Shown here one piece after another: positions 8,187-15,201 of a DNA stretch of 64,000 nucleotides. Each line of letters opens with the position of its first letter. Positions within the stretch are counted from its first letter, which is position 1. The position numbers and the translations under genes are program-made. Location: positions 52,480-116,479 of the forward strand of contig JAFABV010000020.1 of the NCBI GenBank assembly GCA_023425865.1, written 5' to 3'. Origin of the DNA: Bacteroidota bacterium. Lineage in GTDB: Bacteria > Bacteroidota > Bacteroidia > Bacteroidales > Bacteroidaceae. The notes under the pieces are model-generated. The model ran no database searches. It saw nothing but the letters and a program-made list of their open reading frames with translations, and was not told where the DNA came from.

Positions 8187-8273
8187 GGAAAGAATCTGGA
8201 CAGAAATCCATTGCGAAGTAATATTTTTATTCTACTGTTGAAAAAAATGCAAGGAATTATTTTGTTGATAAGA

Positions 8274-8289
8274 TAATTTTGTATATTTG
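8274..8289 (+). promoter_or_regulatory. Overlapping -7 boxes for the 421-residue protein
   Basis: Two adjacent matches to TAnnTTTG: TAATTTTG (8274-8281) and TATATTTG (8282-8289), about 130 bases before the start. The 8100-8421 gap holds only the terminator and this promoter. Confidence 0.55.
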
Positions 8290-8421
8290 CATTTACACAA
8301 TCTTGTGATTTATAGAACTATACACCGAGTGTACAGAATACAGAGTGTCGGTCTAAAGTTGCAAGTATATGATATGATTCAAAATCTAAAATTTAAAACA
8401 CTATAATAATTTTAAAGGATA

Positions 8422-9687
8422 ATGCCCATGTCGACAACCCCTCTTCAAAATCCGCAAGGATACGATTACTATTCGAGTGTGATAGATCCTACCATCGATG
8501 GCCTGAATGAGATTGTTGGAATCTGTCAAAACTTCAAGACAGACGGCGAAGACAGAATTATGTTTGCCATGAAGATGCGCAATTGGAAGATAGATGATAT
8601 AGAGCGATTGGAACAATATATCATGACTGCCTGTCTCAGAATGCAGCGTACACTCACCCGGGTTGACGCGTTTGGCAAGGAATTCAATCTACAGTACGCA
8701 ACCGACGAAAACACCTATTTTGATACGGTCTTCCAACTCATGCAACGAATCAAGAGCTTTACCTCTCCGCTGAGAATGCTCTTGAAGCGTACCTGCAACC
8801 ATCATCATCCGGATAAACGCACCTGTGCTTTCTATGAGATACCCACCAAGTCGGCCATTCAAGAGTCTGTGCTCGGAGGAGGCACTTACCATAAGGCTAT
8901 GTTTGGGATGGATGACTTGTCGATGCCACAGGAGATCCGGACTTTCTTTAACCAGCTGACCACCTTCTTCCTGCTCTTGGGGCGGTGTATGAGAAGCTGT
9001 AAGAAGGTGCTGGATGATGAAAAGCGAGTGCGTCACAATCCGGATTTAAGTTTGTACGTGTTGAAATTGTATCGGAAACAATGCCTGAAGAAGTTGAAGT
9101 CGCTGTTATTCTTACTGACAGAAGACATTATAAAGGCGATGGAGAAATCGTGTCCTGCTTATCTGGCGTACCAAAGCAGTCCCTCTGAAGAGATTTTTGC
9201 CCAGAACGAGTTCCATAAGCATACCATCACCGACATGGATCACTTCTGCACCATTGAGTATTATCGTGCCATGCATGATCATAACCTTGATAGCGAAGAA
9301 TTGTCGCTATGGGGGAATACCCCGGAGACGATAGAGCGTGTCAGGAGGGTTGTGGAACACTTCGACGAGCTGTTGCCCGAAGACTTCACCCAAAATATGA
9401 TGGGTAAATATATGTGTTATTTCTGCCAATGGGCCTTGCCCGGTAACATCAAAGCGGGCACCACATACTTTCGGAATCATTATCACGGGCGTTGGCGAAC
9501 CGTGAAGTATGGAGCTGTGAACCACCACGTGGCAAGCTATAACAAGAATGACAAGGAGGTGGTGAACTTTGTCCATGCAATCAATCACTTGCAAATACCC
9601 CCCGCGGCTCCCGATTTAACGATGACCAAGACAAAGAATTTAGATTTCTTGCCCACAACCCAACAGCAAAATGTATCGGCTCATTAA
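8422..9687 (+). CDS. Uncharacterised 421-residue protein
   Basis: I do not recognise this family. The protein has no signal peptide or clear membrane segment, is predicted largely helical, and is rich in Lys, His, Cys and aromatic residues. Cys/His clusters (RTCNHHHPDKRTCAFYEIPT, KSCPAYLAY, MCYFCQW) could bind metal, but no canonical zinc finger is evident. The ATG at 8422 follows AAAGGA; an ATG two codons later is equally possible. It has its own promoter and terminator and lies between the decayed Argonaute-like island and the VirE-N/DUF3987 cassette, so it is probably accessory. Confidence 0.75.
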   Translation: MPMSTTPLQNPQGYDYYSSVIDPTIDGLNEIVGICQNFKTDGEDRIMFAMKMRNWKIDDIERLEQYIMTACLRMQRTLTRVDAFGKEFNLQYATDENTYFDTVFQLMQRIKSFTSPLRMLLKRTCNHHHPDKRTCAFYEIPTKSAIQESVLGGGTYHKAMFGMDDLSMPQEIRTFFNQLTTFFLLLGRCMRSCKKVLDDEKRVRHNPDLSLYVLKLYRKQCLKKLKSLLFLLTEDIIKAMEKSCPAYLAYQSSPSEEIFAQNEFHKHTITDMDHFCTIEYYRAMHDHNLDSEELSLWGNTPETIERVRRVVEHFDELLPEDFTQNMMGKYMCYFCQWALPGNIKAGTTYFRNHYHGRWRTVKYGAVNHHVASYNKNDKEVVNFVHAINHLQIPPAAPDLTMTKTKNLDFLPTTQQQNVSAH

Positions 9688-9706
9688 CGGTCGATACATT
9701 TTTTTT
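9670..9706 (+). terminator. Terminator overlapping the end of the 421-residue gene
   Basis: AATGTATCG (9670-9678) pairs with CGATACATT (9692-9700), followed by T. The 5' arm lies inside the last codons of the gene. Confidence 0.75.
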
Positions 9707-9720
9707 AGTTCAATGAGTAC

Positions 9721-9778
9721 GGTTAAATTGAATTGAGGAGGAATATTCAATTCAATTTCAATCGAAATTAGATTAACC
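9721..9778. repeat. Nested inverted repeats in the 405-bp gap
   Basis: An AT-rich palindrome (AAATTGAATTGA 9725-9736 with TCAATTCAATTT 9747-9758) sits inside GGTTAA/TTAACC arms (9721-9726, 9773-9778). The rest of the gap 9688-10092 has no gene; it holds the promoter below and a GC-rich 5' untranslated stretch of about 145 bases. Confidence 0.6.
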
Positions 9779-9911
9779 TTTTCCTGTCATCTAATCATCG
9801 GGTTGATCCAATCTATTTTCAGCTGTTTCAATCTAAAAACAGAACGTCTTTCGTGCCCTTTTGATATTAAAAAGGGGCTGTTGGCACGCTTTCCCAAATC
9901 TAACCGAATAT

Positions 9912-9942
9912 TTTGATAAACGATTGTCGGTCAGTAACTTTG
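9912..9942 (+). promoter_or_regulatory. Promoter of the VirE-N/DUF3987 cassette
   Basis: TTTG at 9912-9915 and TAACTTTG at 9935-9942, 19 bases apart. The transcript would have a 5' untranslated region of about 145 bases. Confidence 0.65.
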
Positions 9943-10092
9943 TGTCATAATCACAAAGGGTTGCCGGGTATCATTCGTCGTACTCATGCAGCCTGTGACG
10001 CGGGGGGAGCATCCTGACCATGAAGCTTGAGGACTTGACTTGCCGCGCCACAAACCGCTTCGCAGACGGAAAGGTTTTAATACTATAAAACA

Positions 10093-10662
10093 ATGGATCA
10101 AGTATTAAACAACAACCCATTGGAGGCCCGGTTCAGCTTCTTCCCGGCTCCCGTGACCAACAAGAAGCCATCGAGGGTGATGACGCTAAAAGACGCGTTT
10201 GGCTATATCACCGGTATGGAGGCCCGCGAACGTACGCAGGCCCTGAGACAAATCGATGACAAGAAAGAGGCGAGAGCCTACAAGGGCACACACTTCGACT
10301 ACGTGACCTTCTCGGGAGAGTTCAGCTATGGAGCCGACGACAAGCTCATATGCCACTCGGGATTGCTCTGCTTGGACTTCGACCATGTAGCCGACGTTGC
10401 GAAGGTGAAGGAGATGCTGCTGGGCGATGACTATTTCGAGACCCAGCTGCTGTTCACCTCGCCCTCGGGCGATGGCGTGAAGTGGGTGGTAGCCATCGAC
10501 CTTAGCCAGTGCGACCACCGCACGTGGTTCAAGGCCTTGGCCAACTATGTGAGGGCGAGCTATGGGCTCGTAGCCGACCCGTCGGGCATCAATGTGAGCA
10601 GGGCGTGCTTCTTGCCCCACGATGCCTTAGTGTATGTAAACCCTGATGTATGTCCTTTCTAA
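10093..10662 (+). CDS. VirE N-terminal (BT4734-like) domain protein
   Basis: 189 residues matching the VirE_N/BT4734-like family, which is thought to have a primase-like fold. Motifs seen: HSGLLCLDFDHV (acidic pair), FTSPSGDGVKWVVAID and the terminal DPSGINVSRACFLPHDALVY. In Bacteroidota it is typically followed by a DUF3987 protein, as here; in some genomes the two are fused. Together they look like a primase-helicase-type replication module of mobile or cryptic elements. This role is inferred from family and context. Confidence 0.85.
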   Translation: MDQVLNNNPLEARFSFFPAPVTNKKPSRVMTLKDAFGYITGMEARERTQALRQIDDKKEARAYKGTHFDYVTFSGEFSYGADDKLICHSGLLCLDFDHVADVAKVKEMLLGDDYFETQLLFTSPSGDGVKWVVAIDLSQCDHRTWFKALANYVRASYGLVADPSGINVSRACFLPHDALVYVNPDVCPF

Positions 10663-10673
10663 TCGCTAATAAG

Positions 10674-12647
10674 ATGAAAAAGTTATTTGATCCTATCGCT
10701 TGGGCTAACAACAACGCCGACAACGCTACTCATATTAATAAGGTGGAAATGCAGCCTTCGACGCCGCCCACATCATCGGTCAACCGGCAGCCCACCTCCG
10801 GCACTTCCGAGCAGATGGAGGCGTTGGTGCAGGCCATCGTGGCTCACGGCATCAATCTCACGGAAGATTACAACGACTGGCTCAGGGTGGGCTTTGCCTT
10901 GGCCGGTGAGCTCGGCGAGGGTGGTAGGACTTACTTCCACCAGCTCAGCAGTCAGAGCGCGAAATATGACGCCGGGGAGTGCGACAAGAAGTATGACAAC
11001 TGTCTTCACGCCAAGGGCCAGGGTGTGAAGATAGAGACGCTCTACTGGATGGCCGGGCAGGCGGGGATAGACCTCAAGGCACTGGCCCATGAGCATCATT
11101 TACGGGAGCTTTGCGCAGAATGCGCAGATGCGCAGCCTTGCGCAAAAAAGGCTGATTTATATAACCCGTTGATAATCAACACTTCTTATTTTACAGATAC
11201 TTCTGCGCAAGGCTGCGCATCTGCGCATCCTGCGCAAAACTCTATCGTGGAGGAAGTTTCTTTCAATCATACTTTCTCGGATAAGATAGCTGAGGAAGAC
11301 TGGCCCAGCTACTTCCGTCCAGTGCTCGACAGCATGGAGGATGTCGAGGGGCGGGACAAGATGATTCTCGGCACGCTGGTGGTCAACAGTGGCATGATAC
11401 CCAACTTTTTTGGTATCTACGGCAGTCATACGGTCTTCCCACCCATGTACATCCTCTTTTATGGGCCCAGCGCAAGCCGAAAAGGCGAGATAGGAAGCTG
11501 TCAGTTTGTAGCAAAACCGTTGAAGAACGAGATCGTCGACCAATACCATCAGGAGATGGATCAATACAGACGAGATCATTCGCTGTGGGAGTCGAAGGGG
11601 AGCAAGGTGGCAGACAAGGCCACGCGCGGCGAGGAGCCCCGCGAGCCGGAATACCGGTCGCCCATCATCCCGGCCAACAGCTCGGCTTCGGCGGCTTACC
11701 TCGCGCTGAAAGCCAACGAAGGATGGGGCATCATATTTGAGACCGAGGCCAGCGCGCTCACGCAGTCGCTCCTTTCAGACTATGGTGACTACTCCACGGG
11801 GCTGCTGGCAGCCTTCCACCACGAACCCATCAAGATGAACCGTGTCAAGGATAAGGTGCGCTTCGACATCGACCAGCCGCGACTCGCCATCGGACTTACA
11901 TGCACGCCGGGACAGCTGCCCAAGCTCTTCCCAACGTTCGAGGACGGACTGGGCAACCGATTCCTCTATTACGGACTCAACCGTAGACTTGAGTGGATCA
12001 GCCCATTCAAGAAAATGGTTAAACCTCTTGATGAGGTATATGAGGACTTGGGCAAGGAGAGTCTGGAACTCTACCATCTGATGAAGAGACTGGGCAACCG
12101 CAGCATACAGTTCACCTTGAACGATGACCAGATACGCCGGTTCAACAATTTTTTCTCAGAACTGCTCATGGAGCAATTTGCTATGCTTGGTGACGGCATC
12201 ACTTCGTTCATCTTCCGACTCGGACTGAGCACGTTTCGTATCGCCATGGTGCTGTCGCTGCTACGTCGCTACTCCGACTGGGACCACCGGGAGCCATTCT
12301 TTGCCGAAAATGAGCAGGCATTGCCTTGTGGCGAGAAAGATTTCAACATGGCACTGACCATCATGAATACCCTTGTCAACCATACGGCCACCATCTATTC
12401 GGCACTCGCCAAGGACGACGAGGGATTGCCAGGCAACCCGGCACTCAAGAATCTCAGCCAGCCAGAACGAAATCTCTATGATATGCTCGGAGACGAGTTT
12501 ACAACGGATGAGGTGAAGGAATGCTCCGGCAAGCTGAGTATCAATCCGGACACATCACGACGGTATTTGGGTAAATACGTACATGTTTACCATTTGGCTG
12601 AACGTGTTAAAAACGGATGTTATAGAAAAGTGAAAAACAATGTGTAA
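10674..12647 (+). CDS. DUF3987 protein with PriCT-like N-terminal region
   Basis: 657 residues from the ATG at 10674, 11 bases after the previous stop; an ATG at 10650 would overlap that gene. Residues about 50-130 resemble a primase C-terminal (PriCT) helical domain (EDYNDWLRVGFALAGELGEG). From about 215 the DUF3987 region starts, a RecA/helicase-like family. Its P-loop-like segment reads YGPSASRKGEIG, with Arg where related proteins usually have Gly (ASGKG). The linker at about 146-190 is encoded by the inverted TGCGCA array and is Cys/Ala/Gln-rich. Likely a replication ATPase of a cryptic element. Confidence 0.8.
   Translation: MKKLFDPIAWANNNADNATHINKVEMQPSTPPTSSVNRQPTSGTSEQMEALVQAIVAHGINLTEDYNDWLRVGFALAGELGEGGRTYFHQLSSQSAKYDAGECDKKYDNCLHAKGQGVKIETLYWMAGQAGIDLKALAHEHHLRELCAECADAQPCAKKADLYNPLIINTSYFTDTSAQGCASAHPAQNSIVEEVSFNHTFSDKIAEEDWPSYFRPVLDSMEDVEGRDKMILGTLVVNSGMIPNFFGIYGSHTVFPPMYILFYGPSASRKGEIGSCQFVAKPLKNEIVDQYHQEMDQYRRDHSLWESKGSKVADKATRGEEPREPEYRSPIIPANSSASAAYLALKANEGWGIIFETEASALTQSLLSDYGDYSTGLLAAFHHEPIKMNRVKDKVRFDIDQPRLAIGLTCTPGQLPKLFPTFEDGLGNRFLYYGLNRRLEWISPFKKMVKPLDEVYEDLGKESLELYHLMKRLGNRSIQFTLNDDQIRRFNNFFSELLMEQFAMLGDGITSFIFRLGLSTFRIAMVLSLLRRYSDWDHREPFFAENEQALPCGEKDFNMALTIMNTLVNHTATIYSALAKDDEGLPGNPALKNLSQPERNLYDMLGDEFTTDEVKECSGKLSINPDTSRRYLGKYVHVYHLAERVKNGCYRKVKNNV
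11111..11237 (+). repeat. Inverted array of TGCGCA motifs inside the DUF3987 gene
   Basis: The 34-bp arms at 11111-11144 and 11204-11237 are inverted copies with one mismatch. Each arm contains four TGCGCA hexamers, giving eight in 127 bp, and the arms flank a 59-bp AT-rich spacer (11145-11203). Iteron-like motifs beside an AT-rich segment are typical of replication origins. The sequence is also coding, as a Cys/Ala-rich linker. Confidence 0.85.
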
Positions 12648-12674
12648 ACATGGCATTTAGCCCGAACAAACAGC

Positions 12675-12917
12675 ATGATTATGATGTATAAAGACGGTAT
12701 TTCATTCACCCTGCGCGCCTACGGCAAGAGCGAGCTGGCGCTGATGTATTTCCCCACAGCCTCGTCGCCCCACACGGCAGTGAACCACCTCATGAGTTGG
12801 GTCAACCGCTGCACGGAGCTCAGGGAGGCACTTGAGGCGGCGGGGTATAGGAAGACGGCCAAGTTTTTCACACCCAAAGAGGTGGCCAAAATCACGGAAT
12901 ACCTGGGTACACCGTAG
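12675..12917 (+). CDS. DUF4248 family protein
   Basis: 80 residues, matching the DUF4248 family in length and pattern (FTLRAYGKSELALMYFP at the start, then FFTPKEVAKITEYLGTP at the end). The family regularly sits between DUF3987 and HU-like genes in Bacteroidota. The C-terminal helices look like a small DNA-binding or adaptor domain; the function is unknown. Start codons at 12675, 12681 or 12684 are all possible. It lies 27 bases after the DUF3987 gene, so they are likely co-transcribed. Confidence 0.8.
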   Translation: MIMMYKDGISFTLRAYGKSELALMYFPTASSPHTAVNHLMSWVNRCTELREALEAAGYRKTAKFFTPKEVAKITEYLGTP

Positions 12918-13071
12918 GTTATGTCCCCATAAGGCAGGGCTTGGCACGGCAACGTATGGCATCGTACACCGGCGTCGGCGCAAAGCCCTATCTTTACAGT
13001 GTGAATCAGGGTGGTTCGCCCGACTGGACAAGCGTCAGGTCGGTATAGTTAAATCTTTAATCCTTACAATT

Positions 13072-13500
13072 ATGATTCGTTACATTTTACGTCAAAACAA
13101 CGTTGCAGACAGTATGTATTATCGCAAGTGGTATGCTTACCCGATGGTGGATGAGACCATTGACCTTGCCGCGCTGGCCAAGCACATGGAAGAGCACAAC
13201 AGCGGTTTCTCTGAGGCCATGTGTCTCGGCGTGATGAAGGCCATGGTGCGCTGTATCAAGGAGCAGGTGCTGGCAGGCAAGAATGTGAAAATTGACGACC
13301 TCGCCATCTTCTCCGTAGGGCTGAAGAACACGGTAGGCGGCGCCAACAGCGCTGAAGAGTTTACGGCCTCGGCCAACATCTCGGGCGTGAAGCTCCGTGC
13401 CCGTGCCACGGGTATACTGCGCAGCTCGGTGCTCAATATGGACGCGACGCTGAAGAAGGTGAGTGCCTCACCGCAGCCCACTGCAGAGGGTGGTGTGTAA
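13072..13500 (+). CDS. HU-like DNA-binding protein (HU-HIG type)
   Basis: 142 residues from the ATG at 13072; a longer upstream frame has no homologous sequence. The pattern is that of the HU/IHF-related proteins found beside DUF4248 and DUF3987 genes: YILRQNNVADSMYYRKWYAY as N-terminal extension, then DLAALAKHMEEHNSGFSEA and VLAGKNVKIDDLAIFSVGLK. It probably bends or coats DNA for the neighbouring replication module. The small 'smalltalk' protein and amidase genes that often follow were not found; a terminator comes directly after. Confidence 0.83.
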   Translation: MIRYILRQNNVADSMYYRKWYAYPMVDETIDLAALAKHMEEHNSGFSEAMCLGVMKAMVRCIKEQVLAGKNVKIDDLAIFSVGLKNTVGGANSAEEFTASANISGVKLRARATGILRSSVLNMDATLKKVSASPQPTAEGGV

Positions 13501-13522
13501 TCAGGCGAGGCATGATGCTAAA

Positions 13523-13560
13523 AGCCCCGGTCATGACGTAGATGGCCGGGGCTTAAATTT
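13523..13560. terminator. Bidirectional terminator between HU and MFS genes
   Basis: A 12-bp stem (13523-13534 with 13542-13553, one G-U pair) with A-rich and T-rich flanks, between convergent genes. Confidence 0.75.
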
Positions 13561-13581
13561 ATGAAATAGGGAGGAGGAGTA

Positions 13582-14964
13582 TTACTTCTTGATGTTGGCC
13601 TGCTGCAGGCCGTAACCCTTCTTCTTGTCTACAGCGAGGAGCACGAGGGCCACGAGGATGGCAGCCACGCCAAAGCCACAGAAGATACTCATGCTCATGG
13701 TGTAGGTGGGGTCCATGCCGTTGACCTTGCCGATGAGTACGGGGATGAGGGCCAAGCCGATGTTCTGGATGTAGAATATGATGGCATAGGCAGAGCCTAA
13801 CAGCTTCATGGGAATGATCTTGGGCACGCTGGGCCACATGGCAGAGGGCACCAGTGAGAACGCGATGCCTAAGAGTATCATGATGATCACGGCAAACCAA
13901 CCATACGGGAGAATGTGTATGGCGAAGATGAAATGGATGGCCGCCAGCATCACCGAGCCAATGAGCATGAGGGTGGCACCCTTGCCGATGCGGTCGTAGA
14001 GCGAGCCGAAAAGCGGGGTGAGCAGGATGGTGCCGAAGGGGATGAGCCCGGGAATGAAGCCTGCCAGCTCTTCAGACACGCCGTAGTTGGAAATCATCAG
14101 CTTGGTGGCAAACTTCAAGAAGGGGAACACGCCGCCATAGAACAACAGGCAGAGCAGGGTGATGCACCAGAAACCTGGATTGGTGAAGATGAACTTCAGG
14201 TCGCTGAAACGGAACTGCCCGTCGTCGTCACCGGCATTCTCAGCAGTCTGCTCGCCCTTGACGGCCTCTACAGAACTGTCGAGACGGCGGTCCATGACGC
14301 AGTACACCATGAAGGCGAGGAAGCCCACGATGAGCAATACGGCACCAAGAAGCACAGGGGCGCCTATCTTGTCGCCGAAAGCCTTGGCCATAGGTAGGGC
14401 ACCCATCATGGCAGCGGCAGTGCCCAGTCGGGCCAGCGCCACCTGAATGCCCATGGCAAGGGCGAGTTCGTGACCGGTAAACCACTTGGTGATAACCTTG
14501 CTCACGGTGATACCACAAATCTCACAGCCTACGCCGAAGATGGCAAAGCCCAACGAGGCAATGGCAAGCGACATGGGCACGGTGAAGTTGAGGAATGAGA
14601 TGGTGAAGGTCTGGCCCGAGAGGTCGGCCGTCACGCCAAAATATTTGATGATGACGCCCACCACCATGAGTCCGCAGGCCATGATACCCGTGAAGCGGAT
14701 GCCCATCTTGTCGAGGATAATACCACCGAAAAACAGCATCAGCAGGAACACGTTGATATAGCCATACGACCCGGCGAAGAAGCCATAGTCGTCAGAACTC
14801 CAACCCAGACCTCCGGTTTCGACAGACTTGGTGAGGAGAACTTCGAGCGGTGACATCACGTCGGTGATAAAATAGCCCATCATCATGGTAAAGGCCACGA
14901 TGAGCAGCGCTGCCCAGCGCGCGCCGGCGCTGTCGTTGAGTACGCGTTGAATCTTTTCAGTCAT
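13582..14964 (-). CDS. Major facilitator superfamily transporter
   Basis: 460 residues with about 12 transmembrane helices in two halves around a charged central loop (near residues 230-255, EAVKGEQTAENAGDDDGQ). The loop between helices 2 and 3 carries GGIILDKMGIRFTG, a relaxed form of the MFS A-motif, with a repeat in the second half (GSLYDRIGKG). An inner-membrane secondary transporter; substrate not determinable. It lies downstream of the S9 peptidase gene on the same strand, separated by a MITE-like element. Confidence 0.88.
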   Translation of the reverse strand: MTEKIQRVLNDSAGARWAALLIVAFTMMMGYFITDVMSPLEVLLTKSVETGGLGWSSDDYGFFAGSYGYINVFLLMLFFGGIILDKMGIRFTGIMACGLMVVGVIIKYFGVTADLSGQTFTISFLNFTVPMSLAIASLGFAIFGVGCEICGITVSKVITKWFTGHELALAMGIQVALARLGTAAAMMGALPMAKAFGDKIGAPVLLGAVLLIVGFLAFMVYCVMDRRLDSSVEAVKGEQTAENAGDDDGQFRFSDLKFIFTNPGFWCITLLCLLFYGGVFPFLKFATKLMISNYGVSEELAGFIPGLIPFGTILLTPLFGSLYDRIGKGATLMLIGSVMLAAIHFIFAIHILPYGWFAVIIMILLGIAFSLVPSAMWPSVPKIIPMKLLGSAYAIIFYIQNIGLALIPVLIGKVNGMDPTYTMSMSIFCGFGVAAILVALVLLAVDKKKGYGLQQANIKK

Positions 14965-15002
14965 TATTGTAGTGTGTATTTATGCGTTTGTGAAGGTGTT
15001 AT

Positions 15003-15201
15003 TTAAGGTGGGTTCTATTAATTACCACCGAAACAAAAATATTAAATCATGGGTTACGTTTTGCCATCTTTCGGACTCTCTTCGGCTCAAATTGCCAGTC
15101 AACTCAGTCGTTATGCCCGCATAACTTCTTCGTTCACTTGCAATTTGACCTCGAAGATAGTCTCGAAATCTGACAAAGCTAATTAATAGAACCCACCTTA
15201 A
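15003..15201. mobile_element. MITE-like element with 22-bp perfect terminal inverted repeats
   Basis: The ends 15003-15024 and 15180-15201 are perfect 22-bp inverted repeats, starting TTAAGGTGGG, around about 155 bp without a gene. If the outer TTAA is a duplicated target, the element proper is 15007-15197 with 18-bp ends. It lies between the S9 peptidase and MFS genes, and its right end supplies the last codons and the stop of the peptidase gene. No transposase is encoded, so it would need a trans-acting enzyme. Confidence 0.75.

Noticed and set aside
8121..8240. Short frame starting within the 8.1-kb terminator region
   Set aside because: It runs through the terminator hairpin and is most likely chance.
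12832..13071. Longer N terminus for the HU-like protein
   Set aside because: The extension overlaps the DUF4248 gene in another frame and has no HU-like sequence; the ATG at 13072 fits the family.
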